A stretch of 40,106 nt of DNA, taken from positions 34,773 through 74,878 of the forward strand of contig DCHT01000069.1 in NCBI GenBank assembly GCA_002314885.1, given 5' to 3'. Of this stretch, positions 16,088 to 24,234 are shown piece by piece. The notes under the pieces are model-generated. The model had not been told where the DNA came from, searched no databases, and saw nothing but the letters and a program-made list of their open reading frames with translations. Position numbers and translations under genes: made by a program. The stretch is from Bacteroidales bacterium UBA1745. GTDB taxonomy: Bacteria > Bacteroidota > Bacteroidia > Bacteroidales > UBA932. Positions within the stretch are counted from its first letter, which is position 1; each line of letters starts with the position of its first letter.

Positions 16088-16819
16088 CTATTTGCCAAGT
16101 CTGTGCCAAAACTCCCGGCCAGCTATATTATTTTCGTAATATTTCGCTGAGCGTACGAAGAGAAGGAGTTCGGCGAGATAGTAGGTCACCATTATTAAAT
16201 AGGTAGCGCCTGGGACATCTGCGGTGAACATATCCCACGCGAGGATGAAGTCCGAGCAGACGAAAAGGGTCGCTCCGAGGAAATAGACCAGGTCCTTCTG
16301 CATTGCGGCGCACCACCACATTATCACGATGACGGCCACATAGCCTATCATACAGTAGCTGAGAGGAGCTTCCGCATTAGGGATGATCCACTTGCCGGCC
16401 GCGAAGGCAATTGCCACAGGCGGGAGCATCATAAGCGCCGCGTATGAGCCCTGGTTGCCCTTGCGGGTCTTTTTCTTCTTCCAAGCCACGCTGAGCAGCC
16501 AGCAGACTATCATCACGTGACCGATGGCAAAGAAGCCCATCTGAAGGAGGAACCAGATGCTGCTGTCGTCCACATACTTCATCTCCCCGAAGAAGTCGCC
16601 CAAGGCGGCGCAGAGCATTGCCGCACCCATCTGCCAAGGCAGCATCCAGATGCTCATTATGGTGAGCAGGGTCAGAGGGAGGAACTTGAATACATTGAAA
16701 TGATTCGGGAACCAGTGGAACTCGTGGGCGAGGAAGTAGCCGACTGCAAGAAGCAGGAAGAGACAAGGCCCCGCAATCAGCGAGGCCCTGCTCAGTTTAT
16801 CGTTTTCGGACAGTTTCAT
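16088..16819 (-). CDS. YhhN-family membrane protein (lysoplasmalogenase-like)
   Basis: The 243-residue protein has about eight transmembrane helices. The YhhN/TMEM86 pattern is visible: a GDFFGEMK acidic motif at the end of TM3, FAIGHVMIV after it, and TLFVCSDFILAWD plus TYYLAELLLF near the C-terminus. Mammalian TMEM86B and some bacterial relatives hydrolyse the vinyl-ether bond of lysoplasmalogens, but activity here is inferred from family only. It is the last gene of the leftward operon, and its start codon overlaps the stop of the beta-helix gene in a TAATG junction. Confidence 0.78.
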   Translation of the reverse strand: MKLSENDKLSRASLIAGPCLFLLLAVGYFLAHEFHWFPNHFNVFKFLPLTLLTIMSIWMLPWQMGAAMLCAALGDFFGEMKYVDDSSIWFLLQMGFFAIGHVMIVCWLLSVAWKKKKTRKGNQGSYAALMMLPPVAIAFAAGKWIIPNAEAPLSYCMIGYVAVIVIMWWCAAMQKDLVYFLGATLFVCSDFILAWDMFTADVPGATYLIMVTYYLAELLLFVRSAKYYENNIAGREFWHRLGK

Positions 16820-18312
16820 TATTTCTGTGCGCCGTAGCCGGCCTTTGCGCCGAAGAGCTTCATAGCCTCTTCAAAGCGGTAGCGGTTGCCGTACATAGAC
16901 ACGCGATGAATCTCGGTGCCCTGGATGTTCATACCGTGAGCGGAACGATAGAGGTTCGCAGCGGAGTTCCTGTCGACTGAAGAAGACTCGTCAAGCACCT
17001 TGAGGTTAGCGAAGCCCTTGAGATAAGGAGCCCAGATAGCCTGTACGAACGGATCGTCGTTGCTGATGTTCTTGTTGCCGTCGATGTTAGGAATGGTCTT
17101 CTCGCTGATGTCCTCGAAGTTCTTCACCATCACGTTGGTCCACTTTCCGCCGCCTGCAGAAGCGAGCTGGATGTCGGCTGCGTTCATATAGAAGCAGTTG
17201 TCGTAGACGTTGGTGACCTTCTTGGCCTCGATGACTGCGTCAGGGCCTGAGAGGGAACGGGTACGTGCGATTGCAGCGTAGTTGTTGCAGAAGAAGATGT
17301 TGTGGTGTACGTCGCCGCTCACCTTGTTCATGAACTCATAGCCGTAGCCCATATCTTCCATCATCTTGTCACGGCACCAGCTGAAGCCGACGGTGTTGTG
17401 GTGGAAGTTGACCTTTGAGCGATAGCCTTCCTTGTCCCAGCCGTCGATGCGGACTGAGCCGTAGCGGTTGGAGATGAACACGCAGTTCGCAACCTCGATC
17501 TGGCCGCAGCGGGTGTTGATCTGGATACCGAAGTAAGGACCGTTCATAAAGAGGCAGTTGCGCACGATGAGGTTGCCTGCGATGGCAGCGTCGGAGTGCA
17601 TAAGCTGGTGAGCCACCTGCTTGCTGCCGTCGTCGACCATACGGCCGGTGTCAACGCCCTCAGGGCTGCCGGTCTTAGGATCGTCCGGATTGTATGGGAG
17701 ATATACGGTCTCATAGCCGCAGTCCACCATAATGCCGTCGATGACTACAGTGCCGTCGATGGTGTAGTTGGTGTTGTCGAGGCCTGAGAGCTCGATGACG
17801 CCCTTGTTGCCATTGGTGCCGAGGCACTCAGGGCCCGGCTGGATCATAGTCACGTAGGTGTATGGATCGCGTGCAGTGAAGTCGCTGTTCCAGCCACCCT
17901 CGAGGGTGAGCCAGGTGCGGATCTCAATGTAACCTGCGTCCATATAGCCGAGGTAGTTGCCTGCAGCCACACGTACGGTAGCGCCTGCCTGGCCGTTGTC
18001 CTTGATGGCGTCGAGAGCCCTCTGGATGTCCTTCTTAGGAGTCTGAGGGGTAAGGCCGTCAGCACGGTTGCTGCCGGTTTCGGCGTTTACATAATATACG
18101 ATGCCATTGGTCTTGACAGGATTTGACTTAGGCTGCTGGCTCTCAGCCGACTTTGCGTCGTGAGCATCAGTCTTAGCCTTGTTGACGCTGGACTGAGCAG
18201 TTCCGAGGGCCTTGTTCTTGAGGCTTTCGCCGAGGGCCTTGAACTGAGCGTCTGCGCTGAAGCTGATTGTTGCGAACAATGCAGCAGCGGCGAGGATCTT
18301 GGTAATTTTCAT
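16819..18312 (-). CDS. Secreted right-handed beta-helix repeat protein
   Basis: The 497-residue protein has a signal peptide ending at SADAQ (about residue 22). A low-complexity charged linker (about 28-70, rich in K, S, A) follows, then a right-handed parallel beta-helix. The domain opens with YYVNAETGSNRADGLTP, a DUF1565-like start, and continues with short strand repeats (IVRNCLFMNG, IEVANCVFISN, VNFHHNTVGFS). Such folds occur in pectate lyases and other polysaccharide-acting or surface proteins. I see no clear catalytic Asp/Lys set, so no enzyme activity is claimed. It lies six bases after the beta-barrel gene in the same operon. Confidence 0.8.
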   Translation of the reverse strand: MKITKILAAAALFATISFSADAQFKALGESLKNKALGTAQSSVNKAKTDAHDAKSAESQQPKSNPVKTNGIVYYVNAETGSNRADGLTPQTPKKDIQRALDAIKDNGQAGATVRVAAGNYLGYMDAGYIEIRTWLTLEGGWNSDFTARDPYTYVTMIQPGPECLGTNGNKGVIELSGLDNTNYTIDGTVVIDGIMVDCGYETVYLPYNPDDPKTGSPEGVDTGRMVDDGSKQVAHQLMHSDAAIAGNLIVRNCLFMNGPYFGIQINTRCGQIEVANCVFISNRYGSVRIDGWDKEGYRSKVNFHHNTVGFSWCRDKMMEDMGYGYEFMNKVSGDVHHNIFFCNNYAAIARTRSLSGPDAVIEAKKVTNVYDNCFYMNAADIQLASAGGGKWTNVMVKNFEDISEKTIPNIDGNKNISNDDPFVQAIWAPYLKGFANLKVLDESSSVDRNSAANLYRSAHGMNIQGTEIHRVSMYGNRYRFEEAMKLFGAKAGYGAQK

Positions 18313-18318
18313 AGGATA

Positions 18319-19233
18319 TTAAAAATAGTAGTTGATAGAAAGGTTCACAGCGAAGTTGTTGGTGCCATAGGTGATGGCCTTGCTGCCGTCGCTGACGAGC
18401 TGGTTGTAGGTCAGGACGCTCTGAGTGTAGGTGGAATAACCCTCATAGATGCCCCAGGTCTGGCTCTGCCAGGTGAAGGCAACAGGGATGAATGCGAGTT
18501 CCACACCTGCGGAGATGTTGGAGGCGAGGAAGAACTCGAGGCCTGCATTGGCCACGAGGCCGATCTGCTGGATGGTACCGATCTCATTGCGGGTAGCAGG
18601 ACGGGCGTAGGTGATGCCGAGCTTGCTTCCGGTGAGGAGATTGAGGCTTCCGCCCGGCTCCATAAGGCTCATAGTGCTAGGCTTGAAGTAGTTGTAAGTC
18701 TCGTAGTCGTTGCCATACTTGAAATTGAGGGTACCGCCTGCGATGGTATAGGAGAGGTCTGCACCCACAGTGAAGCGGAGACGGCCCTTGCCGAGGTACT
18801 TCTGCACACCGAGAGTGGCGCTGGCGCTGGCGAGGTTGCCGAGGATATGGTCGGAAACCACCTCTTCGGTAGCGGAGTTCATAGAGGCTGCATAATCGTC
18901 CTTTACATACTCGTTGTAGTCGATGTAGCTGCCGCTGAAGCCGAGGGTAGCCTTCACTGCGAAGGAATCGGAGATCATCTTCTTAGCCTTGATGGACACG
19001 AGGGACTGGCCCGGGATGTACATCTGGGCAGGGTTATCGGAATAAGAAGTAAGGAATCCTCCCACGAAGTCACCCTTGCCTGGCTGGTACTTGATACCAC
19101 CCGCAGCGACAGGGTTGATGTTGATGCCGACAGACCAGTCACCGGCCTTCGGACCGTAGTTCTCCTTGGACTGTGCAGATGCCGAAGCCGCTGCCAGCAG
19201 GAGGACTGCAAAGATTGTCATTGCTCTTTTCAT
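18319..19233 (-). CDS. Outer-membrane beta-barrel protein
   Basis: The 304-residue protein has a signal peptide (cleavage near SASAQ, residue 21), alternating amphipathic strands rich in Gly/Tyr/Ser, and a terminal aromatic strand (VNLSINYYF) typical of proteins inserted by the BAM machinery. Its function is unknown. It is the second gene of the operon, 12 bases from the lipoprotein gene. Together with the beta-helix protein it suggests a small surface-structure or adhesion module rather than a metabolic one. Confidence 0.8.
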   Translation of the reverse strand: MKRAMTIFAVLLLAAASASAQSKENYGPKAGDWSVGININPVAAGGIKYQPGKGDFVGGFLTSYSDNPAQMYIPGQSLVSIKAKKMISDSFAVKATLGFSGSYIDYNEYVKDDYAASMNSATEEVVSDHILGNLASASATLGVQKYLGKGRLRFTVGADLSYTIAGGTLNFKYGNDYETYNYFKPSTMSLMEPGGSLNLLTGSKLGITYARPATRNEIGTIQQIGLVANAGLEFFLASNISAGVELAFIPVAFTWQSQTWGIYEGYSTYTQSVLTYNQLVSDGSKAITYGTNNFAVNLSINYYF

Positions 19234-19245
19234 AACTGCAGGAGA

Positions 19246-19662
19246 TTACTTGCTTAAGGTAACTGTGATGGCAGAATGGAATTTGTTGCTTGTGGTGAGT
19301 GATGCGGAATTTGATCCATAGACATACTCCTTGGCAGTGCCATTGGTGAGGACAGCCTGGCAGCTTGCAGTTACACTGACGCCGGCTTCGCTGCAACCGA
19401 TCTGCTCGATGACCATACCCTGGGCGTTGGTCTTGCGGGTCACAGAGTATGTAACGCCGGCCTTATTATCTGAGATTTTGAGGACGACGTCCCTGCCGGA
19501 ACCTACTGAAGTACCGCTGTAGGATACAGTGATCTCAGCAGTAGCGGTGAAAGGATAAGGCACTGAGGTGACCTCACTTGGCTCGAGTCTGGTGCAGGAG
19601 CTGGATACGACGCCGATCAGGGCAGCGGCCACTGAGGCGAGAAGGATAGAAATGCGTTTCAT
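19246..19662 (-). CDS. Small lipoprotein of unknown function
   Basis: The 138-residue protein has an N-terminal lipoprotein signal and lipobox VSSSC (Cys23). The rest is Thr/Ser/Val-rich and predicted all-beta, like a single Ig-like sandwich (SVTRKTNAQG, VSVTASCQAVL). I recognise no named family. It is the first gene of the leftward operon and the last chromosomal gene before the mobile element; its promoter region abuts the element's recombinase gene. Confidence 0.7.
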   Translation of the reverse strand: MKRISILLASVAAALIGVVSSSCTRLEPSEVTSVPYPFTATAEITVSYSGTSVGSGRDVVLKISDNKAGVTYSVTRKTNAQGMVIEQIGCSEAGVSVTASCQAVLTNGTAKEYVYGSNSASLTTSNKFHSAITVTLSK

Positions 19663-19743
19663 AAGTGTATTATTAGTTTAAATTTGTCTAATCCGACTTG
19701 CTAAGGCAACACAAATTCTTAACAGCCTGAAATACGATTGAAA

Positions 19744-19774
19744 CAAAAATATATACAATACAAGTAGTTACAAG
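19744..19774 (-). promoter_or_regulatory. Candidate promoter of the leftward lipoprotein operon
   Basis: On the minus strand CTTG (19771-19774), 19 bases, then TATTTTTG (19744-19751) matches the Bacteroidota promoter with one substitution in the -33 box. It would give a leader of about 75 bases. The promoter is enclosed by a 10-bp inverted repeat (TGAAACAAAA at 19739-19748 and its complement at 19780-19789), which may be an operator or a recombinase-binding pair. Confidence 0.5.
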
Positions 19775-19816
19775 GCACATTTTGTTTCATAGCTGTTTCG
19801 CAAATTTACGATAAAT

Positions 19817-19853
19817 TTCGTTATGTTGTGCGAATTTTGTACATTCGCACAAC
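19817..19853 (+). promoter_or_regulatory. Recombinase promoter with overlapping palindromic operator
   Basis: TTCG (19817-19820), 19 bases, then TACATTCG (19840-19847) fits the Bacteroidota promoter with one T-to-C change in each box. A perfect 11-bp inverted repeat (GTTGTGCGAAT at 19825-19835, complement at 19843-19853) covers the -7 box and ends 18 bases before the recombinase ATG. This is the layout of a repressor or excisionase operator; a hairpin in the RNA is the alternative. Confidence 0.55.
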
Positions 19854-19871
19854 GGAAATTTAGGAATAGAT

Positions 19872-21260
19872 ATGGAACGAATAAGTCTATATGCCAGGAC
19901 AGAAAGCAAGAAGGGCGGAAAGATAAAAGTCCGCTTCAGATTGAATGATGGAAGGAATGTTCAGCTCTTCCATAAAAGCAGCATTACTGCAACAGAGGAT
20001 GAGCTGAAGAAGTTCAAACCCGATGGCACATTAAAGCAAAGAGCTGGTCTATACAATAGGCCATTGTTTGAGGCAATCACTAATGAGATTGCCTTGGTAC
20101 GAGCTGCCTATAAGGAGATGCTGGAGAAACAGGCATCTATTTCATCTGAAACATTAGAGGAATACATTGCTAGAATCAGCAATCCAGATGAATCATTCCT
20201 GGCTCCTATTGACAAAACCTTTATCAAGAGGTTTATCGAATATGTGGACAGAGGCTATAATGATGGAATATTCGGCCTCAGCAGATACAAGCATGACAGA
20301 GGAACAATTCGCAAGCTTGAGAGGTTCCTTGCTATCAACAGAAAGTCAAACATGACCTATGAGGAATGGGATGAAAAGCTGATTATGCAGTTCAGAGAGT
20401 TTGTCCGTGATGAATATCTGATGATAGATAAGCATCCCAGCATTTATCGTGGGTTAAATAAGAGGGATATTCCTAAGGATAGACGCTCTCCTAATTCAGT
20501 GGCAAACGAAATGCAGGTTCTTGAGGCATTCTTCAATGAACTTGAAGATACCGAAGAGATTCTTAGGTCACCTTTCAGAAAGATAAGTAAGGAGCGTAGA
20601 AGGAATCTTACCAGAAAGAAATATGATGATCCGGTATTCCTTAGGAAAGCTGAGTTCTTGGCTATACAAAATCATAAAGCAAGCAAGACACTCCTTGAAA
20701 CCCAGGAAGCCTTCATTCTTCATTGTGCTATTGGTTGTAGAATCGGTGATTTCCAGAAGATGACTATGGATAATATCAGCGTCTCTGAAGATGGCATACC
20801 ATATATTCATTATCTGCCTGAAAAGACGAGGGATTCTCAGAATGACAACAAAGAGGTGCAAACTCCTCTGGTGAGGTTTGCTTATGATATTATCATGAGA
20901 ACTAAGCTAGAAATGCCAATCTTGAAGTATCCTTCGGGTAAAAGCGGATATAACAAGAAAATCAAGAAACTTCTTGAAGAAGCTGGTATTGACAGAAAGG
21001 TTCCTGTGTTTGATGCAGAACAGGGTACAAACAATTATATCCCTTTGTACGAGGCTGCAAGTAGTAAGCTGGCAAGAAAGACTCATGTTGACATGACACA
21101 CAAGATTCAGATAGATAAATACGCCGCAGGACTTCACAAGAAAGGAAGTGATGCCGTGAATAGGTACACAAAATTGGAACTTATGGATGACTTTGCTCTT
21201 CTGAATGCAGCATTTGACCAGGAAGATTATAGAGTTGACGACAAGCTAAATATTATATAG
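19872..21260 (+). CDS. int: Tyrosine recombinase (element integrase)
   Basis: The 462-residue site-specific recombinase has an N-terminal arm-binding-like region (about 1-90), a SAM-like core-binding domain (about 110-235) and a catalytic domain (about 250-440). Visible active-site residues are Arg290 in AIGCRIGDF, Lys318 in PEKTR, Arg402 in KLARKTH, His422 in AGLHKKG and the Tyr432 nucleophile in NRYTK. The usual His of the HxxR box is replaced by Lys399 (KLAR), a deviation seen in some Bacteroidota enzymes. It should integrate and excise the surrounding element. The next gene begins one base after its stop codon. Confidence 0.93.
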   Translation: MERISLYARTESKKGGKIKVRFRLNDGRNVQLFHKSSITATEDELKKFKPDGTLKQRAGLYNRPLFEAITNEIALVRAAYKEMLEKQASISSETLEEYIARISNPDESFLAPIDKTFIKRFIEYVDRGYNDGIFGLSRYKHDRGTIRKLERFLAINRKSNMTYEEWDEKLIMQFREFVRDEYLMIDKHPSIYRGLNKRDIPKDRRSPNSVANEMQVLEAFFNELEDTEEILRSPFRKISKERRRNLTRKKYDDPVFLRKAEFLAIQNHKASKTLLETQEAFILHCAIGCRIGDFQKMTMDNISVSEDGIPYIHYLPEKTRDSQNDNKEVQTPLVRFAYDIIMRTKLEMPILKYPSGKSGYNKKIKKLLEEAGIDRKVPVFDAEQGTNNYIPLYEAASSKLARKTHVDMTHKIQIDKYAAGLHKKGSDAVNRYTKLELMDDFALLNAAFDQEDYRVDDKLNII

Positions 21261-21261
21261 T

Positions 21262-21993
21262 ATGGCATTCTTGAATACAATAAAAGCCCACGGAAGGAGT
21301 ATTGAGCTAAATGAGGCAGAACAGAACTGCCCTCATATCTCCACTATTACTAGTCAAGAAGTCTTTGATTATTTTCACCAGTATAGCATCAATGCTGGAG
21401 CAGAGGCATATTACAGTAATGGAATAGAATCTACCATTTATTGGGCCGATCAGTTAATAAAAGTAGTTAATCTCCTACAAGGATTCCATTCAGGAAAGGT
21501 TAAGTGTACAGGTTTATCCATACCTGTCGATGTATATTATGAATGGCACAATGCTTCAGACTCAATACTCATTTCATACTTGGAGGACTTCTGGAGCAAT
21601 GAAACCCAAGAGTACCTGAGGAGTGAGTTCACGGATGATGTACTGAGTATTCTAAAAAGGATGCCCTCTTCTCAAGACATCACTATCACTACGGGAGAGT
21701 TTATTCAAGAGGGTACACTTGGCTCTATTAGGGAGAGGGTAATAAAGATACAGAAAGACCTTAAAGCGCTCATTAAGGAGAGAAATGAGCATGCTGTAAG
21801 GGAATTCTTATACTTCCTAAGAGGGAGGGGCCTTTCATTTTGCAATGAAATCGACAGGGAGATATATGAAGTTCTTGATTTCTATGGATATATACCTGAG
21901 GAGGTAAAGCATAGCCATAATACACAAAGCACATCAACAGACCCGTTTAGCAATTATATTAGTTCGTTCCGCAAGAAGTGCTGGAAAGAATAG
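21262..21993 (+). CDS. Hypothetical protein co-transcribed with the recombinase
   Basis: The 243-residue protein is not one I recognise. It is soluble, mostly alpha-helical by composition, with a charged helical stretch near residues 155-185 (RERVIKIQKDLKALIKERNE) and a polar C-terminal tail. It starts one base after the recombinase stop, implying translational coupling, and is followed by a terminator, so the two genes form a separate unit. A role in regulating or assisting recombination is a guess from position only. Confidence 0.7.
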   Translation: MAFLNTIKAHGRSIELNEAEQNCPHISTITSQEVFDYFHQYSINAGAEAYYSNGIESTIYWADQLIKVVNLLQGFHSGKVKCTGLSIPVDVYYEWHNASDSILISYLEDFWSNETQEYLRSEFTDDVLSILKRMPSSQDITITTGEFIQEGTLGSIRERVIKIQKDLKALIKERNEHAVREFLYFLRGRGLSFCNEIDREIYEVLDFYGYIPEEVKHSHNTQSTSTDPFSNYISSFRKKCWKE

Positions 21994-22020
21994 AAAAGTC
22001 TCATAGAATAATATCCCATA

Positions 22021-22061
22021 AAGGAGCCAAGTTTTTCAATACTCTGGCTCCTTAATTTTTA
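22021..22061 (+). terminator. Terminator after the recombinase operon
   Basis: AAGGAGCCA (22021-22029) pairs with TGGCTCCTT (22045-22053), followed by AATTTTT. It lies 28 bases past the stop codon of the hypothetical gene. Confidence 0.88.
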
Positions 22062-22084
22062 GATATTAGAGTATTAATGTATTG

Positions 22085-22116
22085 ATTGTCAATGTAATAT
22101 GGTATGCTTTACTTTG
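22085..22116 (+). promoter_or_regulatory. Candidate promoter of the HTH-RepA unit
   Basis: ATTG (22085-22088), 20 bases, then TTACTTTG (22109-22116) resembles the Bacteroidota promoter with one mismatch per box. A CAATG/CATTG inverted repeat and a repeated ATTGTCA bracket the -7 box. The start site would be near 22123, just before the small reading frame at 22135. Confidence 0.4.
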
Positions 22117-22134
22117 CATTGTCATTGAAACGAA

Positions 22135-22206
22135 ATGAATCTTCGTCATTTTGATCCAGTGAAAAAGGAAGATGAGGAACGAAGACCTGCATCGACCAGA
22201 AATTAA
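22135..22206 (+). CDS. Possible 23-residue leader peptide
   Basis: ATG to TAA encodes MNLRHFDPVKKEDEERRPAS plus TRN, a highly charged small peptide. It begins about 12 bases downstream of the predicted transcription start and ends 14 bases before the HTH gene. The position is that of a regulatory leader, but the frame is short enough to occur by chance. Confidence 0.3.
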   Translation: MNLRHFDPVKKEDEERRPASTRN

Positions 22207-22220
22207 TAAAAAACAGTGTA

Positions 22221-22481
22221 ATGGAAGCAGGTCAAATGCTTTATGTAATCTCTCCTGAGCAATTAGGAGAAGTCGTCAAGAAGGTGGTGGAGGAAATCTC
22301 CACTGAAAAGAAAGACACCTCAATGAAGAAATTTCTCACCGTCAATGAGGTGGTCTCAAATCTTGGAGTATCCAGGACTACATTATGGAGATGGGAAAAG
22401 TATAACTACCTCACTCCTATTAGGGTAGGAACTAAGGTTCTGTATAGGGAAGCGGAGATAAAAAAACTATTAAACAACTAG
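22221..22481 (+). CDS. Excisionase-like helix-turn-helix protein
   Basis: The 86-residue protein carries a MerR-type winged HTH (HTH_17 family) at about residues 37-85: LTVNEVVSNLGVSRTTLWRW followed by a basic wing (VGTKVLYREAEIKKLL). Such proteins in Bacteroidota elements act as excisionases or transcription regulators, binding DNA near the integrase. The first 36 residues form a short acidic helix. A second in-frame ATG at 22323 would leave just the HTH. The gene is six bases upstream of the RepA-like ATPase. Confidence 0.85.
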   Translation: MEAGQMLYVISPEQLGEVVKKVVEEISTEKKDTSMKKFLTVNEVVSNLGVSRTTLWRWEKYNYLTPIRVGTKVLYREAEIKKLLNN

Positions 22482-22486
22482 GACTT

Positions 22487-23536
22487 ATGAGCCAGGAAAA
22501 TATGACCATACGCAACGGAATTGAGACATTCACATGTAATGATGGCTCATACAATGTAGGCGTACTTAATATATGTACTGCTAATCAAAGCATTGAGAGA
22601 GTCAAAGATACACCTGACTTGAGGCCACTGTATGATGTTTTATGGTATGAAGAAGAAATCTGCTGTCTCTTTGCCACCACTAATCTTGGAAAATCAATCC
22701 TAGCTATCCAGATTGCCAATGAAATTGCCAAGACACAGAATGTATTGTATGTTGATTGTGAAATGAGCGATAGGCAATTTAGGAAAAGATATTCTGCTAA
22801 CGAGACATCCTTTAGGTTCGAGAATCGTCTTATCAGAGCCAAAATTGACATTGTGGAAAGCTCCAATAACAATAGTGCTGAAGACGAACTTATTGAGAAT
22901 ATCCATCGGGCTGCTGTAGCTTCAGAATCAAAGGTTATCATTATTGACAACTTAAGTTGGCTATGCCTTAGCTCTGAAAGATCCGGAGATGCAACAAAGC
23001 TTATGAGAAATCTTATAATGCTGAGGAATCAGAACAAGTACTCAATAATGGTAATTGCACACACTCCAAAATTGGAGCCTGGGCAAATATCTGAGAATGA
23101 TTTAGCTGGCAGTAAGACATTGATGAATATGATGGATAGTGCTTTTTCCATTGGAAGGGATCCAAAGGATAAAAAGAAAGGTAGATACATCAAACAAGTA
23201 AAGTCTCGTATGGATGAGTACAAATACTCCGAAGATGGTGTTTTATTCTGCACCATCACCAAAGATGAGGCAACTGGCTTCCTATACTATGCAAAAGGCG
23301 ATATAAAACCTGAGCCGTATGGGAGAAAAAAAAGAAAAGACTCAGAGGATCCTGAAGAACTTCGCAACAAAGCAAAGGCTTTATATGCAGAAGGTAAGTC
23401 CCTTCGAAAGATGGAGGACATTCTTCATCTGCACCATGGAACTTTCAAAAGAGCCGACCTGATAAGTCCCAGTCCCTCTATAAGTAACGAGGACAGGGAC
23501 TATGATAACGGAGAACCTATTCTCAAAGATGAATAG
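22487..23536 (+). CDS. RepA-like RecA-fold ATPase (AAA_25)
   Basis: The 349-residue protein has a RecA/DnaB-type ATPase core of the AAA_25 family: Walker A FATTNLGKS (about 62-70), VLYVDCEMS after strand 2, Walker B VIIIDNLSW (about 150-158) and a VIAHTPK sensor region. The first Walker A glycine is replaced by Ala63, as in other plasmid RepA relatives. The C-terminal part (about 295-325) looks like a small HTH segment (YAEGKSLRKMEDIL). RepA-type hexamers unwind DNA at plasmid origins, so a replication-initiation helicase role is the best inference. A terminator follows immediately. Confidence 0.82.
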   Translation: MSQENMTIRNGIETFTCNDGSYNVGVLNICTANQSIERVKDTPDLRPLYDVLWYEEEICCLFATTNLGKSILAIQIANEIAKTQNVLYVDCEMSDRQFRKRYSANETSFRFENRLIRAKIDIVESSNNNSAEDELIENIHRAAVASESKVIIIDNLSWLCLSSERSGDATKLMRNLIMLRNQNKYSIMVIAHTPKLEPGQISENDLAGSKTLMNMMDSAFSIGRDPKDKKKGRYIKQVKSRMDEYKYSEDGVLFCTITKDEATGFLYYAKGDIKPEPYGRKKRKDSEDPEELRNKAKALYAEGKSLRKMEDILHLHHGTFKRADLISPSPSISNEDRDYDNGEPILKDE

Positions 23537-23547
23537 TGGTTCTACTC

Positions 23548-23583
23548 AAGAGGGAAAGACTATCTGTTTTTCCCTCTTTTTTT
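23548..23583 (+). terminator. Terminator after the RepA-like gene
   Basis: AAGAGGGAAA (23548-23557) pairs with TTTCCCTCTT (23569-23578), with a long T-run (TTTTTTT) overlapping the right arm. Confidence 0.9.
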
Positions 23584-23694
23584 GTATCAGGAAGTGACAG
23601 CAGAGTAAAATGCAGATATAAAAAGTTATAACTATTTTGTGCAGAGAAGAGCATTTCGCAGATGCCTACTTCTTAAAATTTTCTTAAATGTTAA

Positions 23695-23918
23695 GCCTCT
23701 TGTAATTCTGTATTAAGAGGCATGCAATAGAAATCCCTGCTGAAAAAATTTTTTTTATTTTTTTTCGAGCGAGGACTAATTACATATTCCTCCCCCATGA
23801 GATTCTCAGTGGGGGTATGCCGGGTACCCCAGGCTGGTTTTCAATCATTTCAATTTCTGACTGATTCCAGCATTTTCATCTCACCCACTTACAAGAGCCA
23901 AGTGTCTGGTCTTGTAAG
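23695..23918 (+). other. Hairpin-rich noncoding region, candidate origin or oriT
   Basis: Bases 23584-23957 contain no gene I can support. Instead four structures cluster: arms GCCTCTT/AAGAGGC (23695-23701, 23715-23721); a homopolymeric A/T tract (about 23743-23765); a strong stem built from CCCCCATGAGA and TCTCAGTGGGGG (23792-23815), followed by the 8-base palindrome GGGTACCC (23822-23829); and a 9-bp inverted repeat CTTACAAGA/TCTTGTAAG (23888-23896, 23910-23918). AT-rich DNA next to GC-rich hairpins is typical of replication origins and transfer origins. It lies between a RepA-like gene and a Sak4/SSB recombination block. I see no canonical nic site, so the assignment is inference. Confidence 0.45.
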
Positions 23919-23957
23919 ACATTAGCTCATTTACAAACACTTAATTACAAAAACATC

Positions 23958-24230
23958 ATGAGAAAGATTAATGCCTTTCTCCTAGCATTGGATTATGCCA
24001 GGAGATGCGGAGCTGTGGTGTCGTGTGATTACTCATACAACGGATTCAGCTCTGATGATTGGGATTGGTGGACAATCAATCCAGAGAAAACAAGTTTTAC
24101 CATTTCTCGCAAAGGGATAACTGTGGATGGAGCATTCTATCCTTGGGGTATTTGCGGAAAGTCATTTTCAGTATGTCCGATTCTATCTGAGAATCACATT
24201 GGCTGTGCAATCAAAACTTTCAATTCATAA
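23958..24230 (+). CDS. Hypothetical protein, 90 residues
   Basis: I do not recognise this small, aromatic-rich protein (DDWDWWTINPEKTSFTISRKG in the middle, so a compact beta-rich fold is likely). It is the first gene after the hairpin-rich noncoding region and starts the long rightward block leading to the Sak4-like ATPase. Codon use matches the element, and the next gene follows within four bases. Confidence 0.6.
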   Translation: MRKINAFLLALDYARRCGAVVSCDYSYNGFSSDDWDWWTINPEKTSFTISRKGITVDGAFYPWGICGKSFSVCPILSENHIGCAIKTFNS

Positions 24231-24234
24231 AGTC

